This document shows positions 1 to 12,464 of a stretch of DNA of 64,000 nt, piece by piece (the stretch's first letter is position 1; each line of letters begins with the position of its first letter). The DNA lies in the NCBI GenBank assembly GCA_963513935.1, contig OY740774.1:93550861-93614860 (forward strand). The letters are read 5' to 3'. This DNA comes from Aphrophora alni. Lineage: Eukaryota > Arthropoda > Insecta > Hemiptera > Aphrophoridae. Under the pieces are notes generated by a model. It had not been told where the DNA came from. It was given only the letters and a program-made list of their open reading frames with translations, and did not search any database. Made by a program: the position numbers and the translations under genes.

Positions 1-399
1 TCTGTTTTTTAAAAAGAATTTTGTGTATTATCTTAACATCAACCATTTTCAATTTTTTATTAGTCCTTTAGACAAATTTCTTTTGTATAAGACAGATAAA
101 TTATAAATATACAAGTCAAAGCAGTTAAACAAATAAACAGCAACAACAAATTAAAATCATTCTTGTAAAATGTATAATCAATCCACAAAATAAGCTCTAT
201 TTAAACCAAAATTTACATATCTCAATTTACAACCCACAACCTAAATCTATGCCTTAGTTGTTGAAAAATACAATTGTGTAACCAATGTCAACAACATACA
301 AAATTAAATTACAATACTCAAACATTCCACAAAGCCAAGTGTCTGTTAAATTTGTTTCCATTCATCATTGTATTTAACTGCTAAATCCGTATTCCTGCT

Positions 400-574
400 T
401 CTTTTAAATGTTATCAGAATCAGCTGTCAAAACAGTTGAAAATACTACCATCAGCTAGTATAAGTTCTGCTAATTGTTAAGCAGCTATTTCTAGTTGTTA
501 GGAGTGCTCTGCAACTGCTAACGTTCGTTAGCTGCTTGGAATTAGCTGCTTTGCTAATTAGCACCACATCACTA
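400..574. mobile_element. hAT-like transposon end (partial)
   Basis: Read from the minus strand the end is TAGTGATGTGGTGCTAATTA, matching the TAG-N-GATG start of the hAT element at 27197. The next 150 bp is packed with GCTAA/TTAGC motifs, like the subterminal transposase-binding repeats of hAT elements. The other end and the duplication are not visible and may lie outside the window. Confidence 0.4.
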
Positions 575-575
575 C

Positions 576-645
576 AGGAGGGGCCTCGCGTTAGAGCGGC
601 TGGGCAGTATGGCGGTGCGCCACGCGGAAGGGGGCGCGGGGCGTG
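576..645. other. GC-rich island in AT-rich DNA
   Basis: About 70 bp of very high G+C directly beside the hAT-like end, unlike its surroundings. No ORF or known motif was recognised. It could be the flank or a captured fragment. The remainder to position 998 is AT-rich with a short ATA run, and nothing was found in it. Confidence 0.4.
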
Positions 646-998
646 AAAGAAATAATGATAGTATATTTAAAACACGATTCCGATAGGACCATTTGACCGA
701 TTTCATATCTGAAAACGGCAAAATTCATTTAAAATTATTATTTAAAAAATGACTACCTGCGATTAAAAATAATGATAATAATAATAATATTTTTGCTCAA
801 CAACTTTTTTATAAAAAAATCTAAAAAAAGTTTCACCTTAGTAGCGTAAATATTTTATTGATATTATTTACAAAATAACTTACAAAACAAAAATCGGACA
901 ATAATTACGCAAATTATCAGTAATGCAATTTTGCCGCAGAGGTGCTGCTATCTACCGGGCCAGAAACACAACTTTTTCAGGGATGTTTAGCCTTAAAC

Positions 999-1430
999 CT
1001 AGATATTAACTAAGTCCTGCGGTTTATGACGCTTAAGTCGTCTTTTGTCATATTCCACGTCTAAAAGTTGGATAGCTTCCACGTTCACATGTCGATGAAG
1101 TCTCTTTTCATGGCGAGAAGCGCAGTCTTGAATTACCTCATTCACACTTTTCAGGTTTAGTTCAGAATGAAGGTCATCATTCCTTTGGTACCATTTTGCA
1201 TTTGTAATTGTACGAATAATACGATTTTGTATTCCGTTGATTTGTGGGTTTCGTGTACATCCCCATAATTCTGCACCATAAGTCCAAATAGGTCTAATAA
1301 TTGAAATATACAATAATCTCTTGTGATACAAAGCCAATTGGGATTTTCGTCCAATCAACCAATACAGATCGCGCAGTTTTTGTTTTATTTTGTCTGCTTT
1401 CGTACATACATGATGCTTCCAAAGGCCTTT
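999..1430 (-). pseudogene. Jockey-like non-LTR retrotransposon, C-terminal RT/thumb fragment
   Basis: The minus-strand reading contains KLRDLYWLIGRKSQLAL and RPIWTYGAELWGC, the hallmark segment after the palm in jockey-clade reverse transcriptases. It then runs to a stop at 999. It is the C-terminal continuation of the palm fragment at 2127-2546, from which it is separated by about 700 bp carrying opposite-strand ORF1 sequence. Homology starts near 1430; the residues before that are not convincing. Confidence 0.8.
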
Positions 1431-1771
1431 CCACACTGCATATGACACGCTAGCCACGTGCCAATTCACATAGTCGCAACTGTTGCGATGCTATACCGGC
1501 CACGTTTACCGTCAGTATTAAGAAAGATTACTTGTAGATTATTAATATCTTTGTAGAGATAATCTAGAATAACCATTTAATATAGTAATAGAAGCAGGTA
1601 AACTAGTATGTAATTAATACATATTACTCTTTGCTTGAAATACATTATTATACCACTAATTTTATACTTAACAAAAAACAATAAATAAATAGCACAAACT
1701 AAATAGAAAACTAGGCTGGGCCACTCGCATTGGCGGAGGGCTCAGCCATTCAAACCGGTGATTTTTCCGAA

Positions 1772-2110
1772 ATGGAAACACAAATAGCAGTTGCATCTAT
1801 AATTCAAACAAATGATATCCATAATATCGATAATATCAGCCAAATAATCCAATAAATAATAGTAGAAATAACCAATATCATTTAAATAATCCATCAAACA
1901 ATGATAGTAGTAGTAGTAGTGATTACAGTAGAAAACGGGATATTACACAAGTAAATGACACAAGCCCAGACAGGTCACCAACAACCAAAAAACAAAACCA
2001 ACAAAAAATAAGATATTACAATTGTAATAAAAAGGGCCTTATGTTGTAATATTAAAATGTAAGGCTAAATTAAAAGCAAATCCTTTTGAAATAGGGAAAA
2101 TATTTAAAAA
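1772..2110 (+). pseudogene. Jockey-like ORF1 (gag-like) N-terminal fragment, opposite orientation
   Basis: The plus strand opens with ATG at 1772 and, after a stop and one frameshift near 2030, reads KGPYVVILKCK and NPFEIGKIFK. This is the start of the gag-like domain of jockey-type ORF1 proteins. The middle is Asn/Ser-rich. It is degenerate, with no intact frame, and ends in an A-run just before the minus-strand RT fragment. It sits between two parts of one RT, suggesting nested insertion or a 5' inversion. Confidence 0.55.
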
Positions 2111-2126
2111 AAAAACACGATATAGA

Positions 2127-2546
2127 TCAATCAGGATGCATTCCAAGATATTTAGCAGATTTACTCTGTGGGATTAGTTTGTTATTAAGATAAACTCCAA
2201 AGCCTGAATCTATGTGCCGCAATGAGAATGTCACTTGAGAAGATTTTAGTTCATTAACCTTAATTTTCCAGTCTTCTGTCCATTGAGTTATTTTATTTAA
2301 TGCCAACTGTAGGTTTCCTATTGCTTCAGCATGTGATTTATTCGCAGCCAATATGACAGTATCATCGGCAAATGTAGCTATTGTGGTTTTATTTGTAGTT
2401 GGAATATCTGCTGTGTATAACAGGTAAAGTATTGGTCCTAATATACTACCTTGTGGAACTCCTGCTTTCATTGTGTAGAGAGTTGACTCAGATTCTTCTA
2501 TCATCACTCTGAGAAATTGAATTGAAAATGTCGAAATGACAGTCAT
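2127..2546 (-). pseudogene. Jockey-like reverse transcriptase palm fragment
   Basis: The minus-strand reading of 139 residues has VPQGSILGP (30-38), the catalytic FADDT (59-63, the family's YADD box) and SAKYLGMH near the end. These are motifs of a non-LTR reverse transcriptase of the jockey group. It has no N-terminal endonuclease or fingers. On its 5' side it stops at the family E repeat near 2569; on its 3' side it stops at the inverted ORF1 fragment. Confidence 0.85.
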
Positions 2547-2568
2547 TATAAACAGTATCTTTAAATCT

Positions 2569-3285
2569 TTGTTCGGCTAGACAATAACGGAGGTCCTAGA
2601 TGTGTATTTATTAAAACGTCTGCACTCGCTTCGCTTGGCTAGGACCTGGTTAGCCAAAGATATGAAATAATAACCACTCTTTAAGCTCGTGTTGCCAGGA
2701 TCTTGTAACTATACGCATAGGCTATCACGTTTTCTTTGCAAGTTAGAGTTCGAAGTATCATTTTTGTTAATAACTTTGCTATTTGTCAACGTAGAAATGT
2801 GAGAGTGAAACCACTACATACAGAATTGAAATCTGCAAATTTATATAGGCTTAAATTTAGTGTTTATAAGTTGCATAACACACGAGTTATAATGAAATAA
2901 ACTTTTTAAATGGCGTCACATTTTTTTAATTCTTTTTTTTTTGAATTTTGATAGTTTCCTGTATTATCACATTAATCTTCTTATACCAAATTTCATGTTA
3001 AATCTTAATTTTTTAGACGGTTCCCGAAATTAGAGTGGGTTAAATGTCTATCTTTTAGTGTTATAATGTTTTCAATTTGCAGATTTCAATTCTTCACGAA
3101 AGGTAACCTCTCTACTACGACATTAAATGAAGTTATGGACAAAAAATATATTTCCAACTGTGACCTCCCAAAAAGACGTGATAATCATTAATTAATTACG
3201 TGTTTTGGACCCCTTGATCTACCAAACAATTTAACATTTCCAACAAGGTCCAAGAAACCAAATGTTGGGCGTTATATTTATTTAG
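2569..3285. mobile_element. Family E foldback, truncated copy
   Basis: The left part (2569-2940) is about 95% like 12808-13170. The right part (3075-3280) is in reverse orientation and matches both the inner E segment (TTTGCAGATTTCAATTCT) and the outer segment around 12680. The copy therefore folds back on itself. The terminal GGGTGTCT end is missing on the left, where it abuts the RT fragment. Confidence 0.65.
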
Positions 3286-3730
3286 AAGATCTTTCTAATT
3301 TGTTTTATCTATTAAGCAGTTTTATCTATCAGGTTATTTGTAAAAGTAAAGCAAAACTATTTGGCAAAAAAATTACATTTTATATTCATCCAACTATCAA
3401 CATATAATCCATCTTTATATTATCATTATAAATAAGTAATATTATAATGTATTATCTGTTATTTTATTTCTATCTTCATTTTTGATCAAATCATATTTTG
3501 AAACCTTTGACAAATTCATATTTAAAGAATGCATTCAACTAATACTTCTATCTAGAGTTGAATTTAACTACAATACTCGAATATTAGTTTATGTATTAAA
3601 ATAGAGAGTATATGTAAGCTACAGAAAATGTATTTATTGACGCAGCTTTTCAAATAAAATTTAAATAACTAGATTATTCTTTGACCTACAATAAAATAAA
3701 TCTATCACGGTTTTTAATTAAAAAATACCA

Positions 3731-4200
3731 TATACTTTGCAACTATTTGTTAAAATAAAGATAATAGATTATATTAGAGCATTAAAATTTCAAATCGCAA
3801 CCATAAACACAAGCAAAACGACGCCAAAAATATATCTTTCCGGAAGTACACTATATGTTTATACGAACTATTTCCTTTATTTTTCCAAGTACAATCAATT
3901 CCTGAAACTTGGATCACCCTGTATACATTTCTATATTTCATCGATCATTCAAAAGTTTTGAATTTAATGTTTTCCAAATATTTTGCAACTTTATTTTTTG
4001 AAGATAATAGTTTTTGAGTAATCAGCATTTTAAACGTTTTAAATTACAACATTAGACACAAACAAAACTACGCCCGGATATACACTATATGTCTATTCGA
4101 AACTATTTCCAAGTACAATCAATTCCTGAAATTTGGATCACCCTGTATACATTTCTTAATTTCATCGATCATTCAAAACATTCTGGACATAATGTTATTT
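3731..4200. repeat. Two-unit tandem duplication of about 240 bp
   Basis: Unit 1 (3731-3975) and unit 2 (3976-4200) share the same order of motifs, including TACACTATATG, a 29-bp block around CCAAGTACAATCAATTCC, GGATCACCCTGTATAC and TTTCATCGATCATTC. The ATCACCCTGTATA motif also occurs at transposon ends in the window (60200), so this is probably a duplicated transposon end. No coding content. Confidence 0.7.
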
Positions 4201-4239
4201 AGTACTGTTCGATTGTTGATATTATTGATATAATTTATT

Positions 4240-4645
4240 CAGACATTTGGCATCATTTGTGTGTAATAAAAAGTAAACACGACGTTTCGAGACTACAGAT
4301 CAACTGTCGTTATCAAGTGAATAACTTAAAATATGACAAAAATTAAAGGGCCAAAAGAGCCTAGTAGTCCAGGACAATGTTGAAAACACAAACTGAAACT
4401 AGTAATTCAAGTAAGAAACCCACCCCTAAGCAGTCAATTAACTATATAAAGAGATACAAATGTAATCTAGAAAAACAAATCAACAGAATAACAAAACAAA
4501 CACCAAGTTGTTTCGAGATCATACGATGGTGAACTAAAACAAAAGTTCAATGCCAACGGAATAGGTACCTGATGGTTTTATCAGGGTGAACAACCTCACT
4601 TTAAGCAAGTGATTTTCAAGCCTTGTGGCTAATTAACCGGAAAAA
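4240..4645. repeat. Family C repeat, copy 1
   Basis: Shares blocks in the same order with 58960-59342: TTTATTCAGACATTTG, the ACGACGTTTCGA box, GATCAACTGTCG..ATCAAGTGAA, then GGTGAACAACC and GCTAATTAACCGG. Its minus strand reads ..CTCGAAACGTCGTG, the type of conserved segment seen in terminal repeats of Penelope-like elements. The class is an inference. Confidence 0.6.
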
Positions 4646-5551
4646 TTTCAGCCTTACTTATAGAAGAGGAATTTCTATTTTTTATTCAGATTTCAACAAT
4701 AAAATGCAACTGTCTTATTTCTATACTGGTTTTACTGTCCTTTATTATTTATCAAGCCTTTATTATTTTTCGTTTATATAAATTTTATTCCTAGTGTCTC
4801 AACTTTCCTTCTTCCCAATATATATATAATCACCCGTCTCTGAAAAAATTATTGCGTGACTTTGTAATCTTCGCATGGACTTACCTCAAGTTAACAGGAA
4901 AAATTTCAGCCTAACTTAAAGTACAAGATCAATCTTGAAATAACAATTTAGTCACTGGTGACCTTATAACTTTAAATTGAATTCGTTAATAGTTTTTTGT
5001 CAGTAAGAAACATGTTGGTAAAGACAAAGTCGTACATTTCAATTTGTCTCATTTTACCCTAGAAATGCAACTCTTTTCCTGCTAGACTGGAAATAAAGCA
5101 CTTATACTTTAGTTGATATTAAAGTTAATTTCAATCTTTCCTTGTCTTAAAAAGTTGAAATGCGAATAGTCTACGATTTTTAATGAACTAAGCAAGTAAA
5201 GTTTTAACTGTTTGTCATTTCATCTGTATGTTTGTGAATTTGTCACGGCTATAACATGTACCAATCGTTAAGAAATTTAAGAATAACATTTTTCGCAACA
5301 AGGCTAGACGGAGTATGTACAAAGATTTTTTTCAGATTAAAAATGGCAGTTACTGAAAACAATTACTGGTTTCAAGGTGTAAACCCGGGAACTCCGAAGT
5401 ATTAAAGAGTGCAACTTTTAGCACTATAAAACCAATACAGACTTCTCTAACTGGGTTGCGGCCTGAGTTACTGTTGCATATTACAAACATAGGATGAATG
5501 TCTTTTCCCTACAACCCTTCACGTGCTTCAACAGTGTCTTATAGCATCGAT

Positions 5552-6272
5552 TAATTTTATTAATAAACGCAGAACAATGAACAATGAAACTCTAGGATTA
5601 CATCCTCACTGTAGTTTCCCGACTTTTTGGTCATTTTAGCTGTCTTCTTTCGCTTTGGGGGGGACGTCCTGTGGAGGAATTCTAAAAAATCTTAAATGTA
5701 AGCATAGGTCGAATTATACCTCATTTTAAAGGTCTTTGTTAGAGGAACACTTTGCCGCAATCCCGAATGAAAAAGGACCATTCGTTTGGAAATGGCAGCT
5801 TCTTAAAGTTTGTTAACTTTACGTTGCGGAGATTAAGAGGCAGAAGTGAATACTCAACCGTGTTGGTTATGTTAGTGTTTTAGCTTTGAGAATTTCACAG
5901 CTGGAGAATTTCCTATCCCTCCACACTCCAGCTGTGAAATTCTCATAGCTAAAACACTAACATAACCAACACGGTTGAGTATTCACTTCTGCCTCTTAAT
6001 CTCCGCAACGTAACGTTAACAAACTTTAAGAGGCTACCATTTCCAAAAGAGATGGTCCTTTTTCATTCGGGATTGCGGCAATGTGTTTCTCTAACAAAGA
6101 CCTTAAAAATGAGGTATAATTCGACCTATGCTTACATTTAAGATTTTTTAGAATTCCTCCACAGGACGTCCCCCAAAGTGAAAAAAAGACAGTTAAAATG
6201 AGCAAAAAGTCGGTAACTACAGTGAGGACATAATCCTAGAGTTTCATTGTTCTACGTTTATTAATAAAATTA
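5552..6272. mobile_element. 720-bp foldback with 350-bp arms
   Basis: The left arm 5552-5906 and right arm 5926-6272 are inverted copies at well over 90% identity, separated by 19 bp. Beyond the right arm, 6279-6315 reads on the minus strand ACCGGGTGTTCAAAAAGTC, a typical GGGTG-type transposon terminus; the matching left terminus is missing. No ORF of interest. It is the cleanest palindrome in the window and looks relatively young. Confidence 0.85.
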
Positions 6273-6315
6273 CTATTAAGGGGTTTCCAGACTTTTTGAA
6301 CACCCGGTATATACT

Positions 6316-9138
6316 TACCTTACCTTATCTGACCTAATAAAACTAAATATAGAAAAATATATGATTTCAACAACATCAAGATGAAGGGCTCACAGATTCG
6401 GGAGAGCATGCAGAGGTAATAGTTTATTGATAACATAACCAAAGCAGGATTCTCTTGTTTTAAATTGTTATTTTCTTACATAAATAATGCATTTAAAATG
6501 GTGTTGGGACAAATCCCGTAATTTGTTGGATCTGAATTATACATAATAAGGTACATATTTTAACGATTTTCAAAATAGAAGCAAATATTCAACACGTAAA
6601 CACAATGAATATTTACCGTAATGGTAAACATTGTATGATCATGTTGTGTATAATATACCACAACAAGTTAAAAGTTTCGTTGATAATATTGTGTTTCAAA
6701 ATAAACAGTTCAGAATAAAAATTTAGCGTAGAGTAAACACTATGTACTGTATGGTTAAAAAATAAACGCCACCTTGTAAAATTGTAAAAGATAAATATTT
6801 TTATAAAATAAATCGTACAAAATATCGCATCAACTCATTTGTAAAACCAAAAATAATATGCGTTGTTATATTCCCCATAAATATCTCTATCCACATTTTA
6901 TGTGAGTAAAACAAAGTAGTTTACATTATTGAGGAGTTTTCATGAATTTTTTACAGCAGTTAAATTGGGATGGAAGGGTGACCTGTCTTCAACGTTTTGA
7001 ATTTATCTTTTATTTTGAAATAGTTTTATATCGGATTGAAAAAGAGTTGTTAAAACAGCGGTCAATGAGCTTTTCCTTGTTTTCAGTCAATTATTTCTTA
7101 ATCGTAAGTTTCTTTTACTGGCACTGCTTTAGGTTATTAATTTCTTTATTTTGCCAAAATATAAACCAAATCGAGGGAGAAGAGTTTAAAAAATAAAATC
7201 TTTTATAACTTTTCCGAGGAATATTTTTGATTTTTATCGATAATTCCCCAACCGGTATTTGGGGGGGGGGGCAACCGTTTATTAAGAACTTAAAGGCTAT
7301 ATTTTTAAAAAATTTAACCAATATCGTTAGAGCCGATTTTGATGAAAATCGGAATTTAAAGTTTTACTCATAGACAGCTATCCCAAAACTTTAAGTAATC
7401 AAAAACTTGGTAATTTGTCCAGTTTGATTAATATCAGACCACCTGTTTGTACATTCCACACATAAACCCTCATAACAAAATATATCCAAAAAAAACTTGG
7501 TCATTTTTACCGATCACGTGACCTACTTTATAGGAAATTTCCACCAAATTTACAAAGGCTGAAATCGAAAAGTAACGAAACTGTTTTACTGGCTATGTAA
7601 TATTTTTCTTGTATTAGTTTGTTTTGAATTGCCAAAAGAATATCCTAACTGACGAAACTCAAAACAGCACGGACCAAATAATGCAAAATAACACAAAAAG
7701 TTTCTTTTCATTTAGAGTGGAGTTCTACTATGTACCTATGGTAGTCAACAGAACATGTTGTTCACTTCCTGTACAATAAAACTCCCCTCCCCCCCTCCAC
7801 AACCCTGCCGAATGCAACAGTTTGCCACCTATTATTGTGATAGGTTAGGTTTAGTCGGCAGGTGCAGGCAACTATTGACTTCCTTATACAATTAATTGTG
7901 CTTGTGCACTGGAAATCCGACTATGAAATAGAAAAGATAGACTAGCTGATATTCGTAATTATTTCAAAAATAAACCACTTTTATTTTATAATATTTAATG
8001 CAATTAGTAATAGTCTAATAAGTAATAATTAGTTATCAATTAAAAATCAGGCCTACTTTATAAAGCCTTTGCAAACAGCTGAATTTTAAAACATTTAATA
8101 TTCCACTGTAACTTAATTTATGACAGCAGCTGCGAAAACGAAAATGAAAGAAAGAATGAGAAAAATCATTTCCGGTCGACAGCTTATAACTGCCGGATGT
8201 AGGACAGGAAACTAACAAACCTGTGCCCACAAGTGTTTTGTTTGCTACTCCAAAATATTTCTTCTGTTTAGTGTCCAAGTGAATATTTAACCCGACTTAT
8301 GATCCACAAAACTGGAAATAATTGATGCACAAACTTTCTCATCTACATACCAATTGGGCTAAAACCGTTATAAGAACTCTACAATAAGACCAAAACTCTA
8401 TTCTTTGGTTTTATTTTTTTTAAATTAGCTCTATTAATTTTAATAAAATTGAAGACACTAAAAACAAACAATCACCATATTCCCAAAATTTTCAATACAA
8501 TATGGGCCGACGTAGAAGTTGGAATATTTGATAAAATGAAATATGAATATTTACAACCTAAAGAAGTACATAATATGTAAATCGCAAGTAAAAGAAATTT
8601 ATGGTTCGTATGTAAATTTGAAAAAATACGAACCCTATGGTTAACTTCCGATTTTTATAACTCCTGAACCTCTCATTTTTGAATGATAAGCTACCAGTAC
8701 GCTTTATTTGCAGCTTTAGTCACCTATTTGTAAAATTATTGAGTTATTGAAATAAAAAACAACCAAAATATGTCCACACACCAAATTAAACTAAAATTTT
8801 ATATTGAAAATACTACACAGTAGACGGGCATTTGAAAACTTCAACAAGAGATTCCTAGCTAATATTAAACTTATTATATTAACATTGGCAAGGCAAAAGC
8901 ATTAAACAAAAATATATTTTTTAATGGTTGTGTTATTTACACATTTAAAAAAAGTTACTCAAATTCAAAAATCATCAAACAACAGTTTATAGGAATGCTA
9001 TTTTTTCTAAAATGTTACCCAAATCGAAAATCATCAAATGACAGTTTAGAGGGGGGCTAATTTTTCTAGAAATAAGTAGGCCTAATACTTATTCACCCCT
9101 TAATTTTGTCCAACATCTATATAACATAAATACCTTAT
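6316..9138. other. No gene seen
   Basis: AT-rich sequence with short random reading frames only. It holds a 12-base G run near 7261, a C-rich patch near 7785, and nothing I can assign. A similar blank stretch is 9660-10610. Confidence 0.5.
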
Positions 9139-9659
9139 GATAATTATGCCTTCTACCTTGCCCTGCAATTTAGTTAAGAAAATCGTCGAAATCATTTACT
9201 ACCTAGCATATTTTGAAACAATTAGATCTTATTTGATGTAGAAAGACACTTTTGAAGTATCAAAATAGATTAGTTTAGTAGAAAATTAGAAATATAAAAG
9301 TACAAAATCCATGTTTGGTTAGTTTATTACGAATGCCCAAGTAACAGTTATGATTACGTTATTATATCATTATTCACCTAACCTAACCTAACCTAACCTA
9401 ATAAAACAAACGATCACACATTCACTAACGTGACGAACCTAGGTAGTCATAAATATTATAACGTAGGCATTAGTATAACCTTAGCTGGATTTAGTACTTT
9501 TCTATTTCTTATTTTCTACTAAATTAATGTATTTTGGTACTTCAAACGTTTCCTATGACATCAAATATGATCTAATTGTTTCAAAATAAGCTAGGTAGTA
9601 AACGATTTCGACGATTTTCTTAACTAAATTTTAGGGCAAGGTAGAATGCATAATTACCA
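9139..9659. mobile_element. Family D foldback with AACCT repeats in its centre
   Basis: The left arm (9139-9345) and right arm (9455-9659) are inverted copies at roughly 85-90% identity. They share ATTTAGTTAAGAAAATCGTC, ACTACCTAGC and ATTTAGTAGAAAAT-type blocks. The loop contains (AACCT)4-5 at 9377-9400. A single arm plus part of the loop recurs at 54185-54385, so this is a dispersed family. Confidence 0.8.
9377..9400. repeat. Interstitial telomere-type array (AACCT)n
   Basis: About five perfect units of the arthropod telomere repeat, lying in the loop of the family D foldback. Confidence 0.9.
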
Positions 9660-10610
9660 TCTACTTACATTTTTAATTACTATGTTCTGTGAACACAATA
9701 ACAAATCGATTATATAACTGTAATACAAAATGGGTAATCTAACCTGTTATGTTGTAACTAGGCTTTGTTATTATAATAATTACTGTATAAATAACCTACA
9801 TACACAAATAAAATAGAATTAAATTATTTGGAAAATTAAATTAAAATAGTTTTACCTCTTGTCAGAACATACTATGAAAGCCACATGCTAATTTTGGGTT
9901 GTAATTGCTACTGCCAGATAGTTTACAACATATTTTTGTCTAATTTGGAGTTTATAGTTTTAATAATGCTGTCCAATATTGTTGTAAATGGAAACTAATG
10001 GTATCATTCAAGGCAAAATGTCAATCTGTATAAAATGAGATAGGTATATCATGTCAGTTACTTACATCATTCAAGTTAGGTACAAATCCAATTCAGTTCA
10101 CTTTTACATCAGCCCTTTTGGGTCTAGTACAACCAGTGCAGGACAATATAGACCAAAATACAGGTAGTTTAGTATATTATAAATTAAATAGTTTCATCTT
10201 TATAAATCACACACAAAAAGATAATTATATTTAATTATAATCATAAAACAAAGAAATAATAAAGCACAAAGGGCGGAAATGAGAGTGGACTCAACCTGAT
10301 ACATTTTTGCACTGGAATAAAATGAACAATAGGCCTACTATAAGAGCATTGTGAACAATCTAAACGTTTTTACAAAGTAAAATGTTATTAAAAAATAACA
10401 AACATTGAAATTTTGTAGATAGCAAACAATTAGGCTATACCTATTTTTTATAAAGTAGATTAAAACTTAAAGGCATTAGTGAGAAATATGATTTTTAGAT
10501 GCAGTAGTACGCGAGTGAATATAAAGGCGCATTGGGCGAACTAAGCCTTTTTATATTTTAAAATTTGACAAATACATAGTAAATATTTATAAAATTTGCC
10601 CTAGTAAAAA

Positions 10611-10870
10611 CTAGGGTTAAAATTTGAAAAGTAGACAAAAAACTATTTTTCGTAAAGTCGTTTTAAAGTTGAGTGCATGAGACATAAATGTGATTTTTAA
10701 TCGCACAAGTACAAGCGTGAATAAAATCGCTTAGTTCGTTCATAATACGCCGATTTATTCCTTCGTGTAATTGTGGGATTACAAATCACATTTATGTATC
10801 GTGCTCTCAAATTTAATAAAACGACTTTACAAAAAATAGTTTTTGTCCACTTTTCAAATTTTAACCCTAG
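10611..10870. mobile_element. Foldback with 120-bp arms
   Basis: The left arm 10611-10729 (CTAGGGTTAAAATTTGAAAA, then GACATAAATGTGATTT) and right arm 10751-10870 are inverted copies at about 85%. The motif GCG-GTGAATA..AAATCGC..TTAGTTCG recurs in the flank at 10510-10545, suggesting an older duplicated arm. No coding content. Confidence 0.75.
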
Positions 10871-11626
10871 TGGGGTATAAATGTTTGTTAACTAAAACGC
10901 AAATTTTGAACTGAAAAAAACTCTTTGTTCGCTATTATATACGCGGGTGAACTATTAAAATTAATTTTAAGTCAGTTAAAAAAATGGTCTATTGCTTGGT
11001 AGACAAACTGTACTTTCTGCTGCTAAGCCTAAAACAAAGTGGACTGAACTGGGTGCAATTTTTGGACCTAACTTGAGTCATATCTTACAACATAACTTTT
11101 TAGGTGATTTTGAATTACTTTTTCTCGAACTCAATATTGTCCTAGTATTTCATTGTAGAATATATTATTTATGTGTATTACGTTTCATTGAAATTGTTTA
11201 AGTAGTAGGCCTACATTAAACCTTTACCAAGTAGGCCTAGTTCCCGTGTAAAACAAACCGAGAGACAGAAGCCTATTGTAGGCCTATTTTTCTTCAATCT
11301 AAAGCATTTATCTAAATAAATATAGTCTTAAAAATCGAATTCAATTTATATTAGCAAGCTTCCTCTTTTATTTAGAGCAAAGTAGAAAATAATTGAACAT
11401 AAAACTATTTCAGCCTATTAAAATACTAAGAAAATAATGGAAGCATATTCAATGTTCTTACAATAAAAGCTATTCTGAAATAAAATTCTTCCTTTATGGT
11501 AACTAAAATAAACAAATCATACATAATCAAAATATATCACCACTTTGGAGTATTTCTATAAAACAAATTATGTAACATTAAAGTGTACACAATGATGTGT
11601 AGCAATCAGTGAATTTCATTCCTTAC

Positions 11627-11901
11627 CTTTGAAGAGTTAATCTTCTGGTTTCATTTGTTTTCTGTTGTTGCACACTAAACCACAGACAAGAAGGGTGTAC
11701 TTATTATCTTGTCTGTGTTAAAACAAAATATGTCGACATCACTATTAGATAAATCACATAAACTACACATAATTATCAGTAATAAACACACACGATCAAA
11801 TGAAACATCACACTCCGGCGAATATAAAAAAACCAACACTTTTAAAATCATTAGCTAAAAGATTTACATTTGCGAGGGATACCGACTACTGACTACCAAC
11901 T
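11627..11901 (-). other. Candidate noncoding first exon of a minus-strand gene
   Basis: On the minus strand an insect-type initiator TCAGTT (11903-11898) is followed 275 nt later by AAAG and a good donor GTAAGG (11626-11621). The stretch is less AT-rich than its surroundings and holds only tiny upstream ORFs. It includes a perfect 11-bp hairpin, CACAGACAAGA/TCTTGTCTGTG. No downstream coding exon was recognised on this strand below 11.6 kb, so it could be chance. Confidence 0.2.
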
Positions 11902-12464
11902 GAAGGTCAACGTCCAAACATTGGTTACAAAGAAGTTAAAGCAGAGCAGCCAATATAAATATTGTCTGTAATTGAAAAGAGATAGCATACATATTTTTTG
12001 TTTGCACAAATTTAGTATTATCGCGCCATCTATGAAATATGTTATGCAACCCAATACATCCAACATGTCAAACGATTACAAATTTAACATCCAAACGCTA
12101 TCTATACAATTTTTTTGCAACTCTTATTTTGTTTCCCCTTATTATACATAGAATGCAGGAGCTTCTTATTTAATTGGATTTAAACAATTTTTGTCAAATC
12201 CCTAAATATTGTTTAAAATAAGCATTTGCATTTCAATTTGTTCATTATAACTCACAGAATTAATTGTTCTTACAGCATTTAGGCCATTTTCAGATTTATC
12301 TGTCAGTCTATATATATTAGGGCTATATTAAATAATTTTGTCAATTAATATTTCAAAACCAGTTTTATTACAGACAAGTTATTTTACCTAAGAGTAATAA
12401 ATTGAAGTAAAAAAGTCATGGATATTTACAATAGTAAATTTATGTTTCTTGTTCCTTTTATAAA

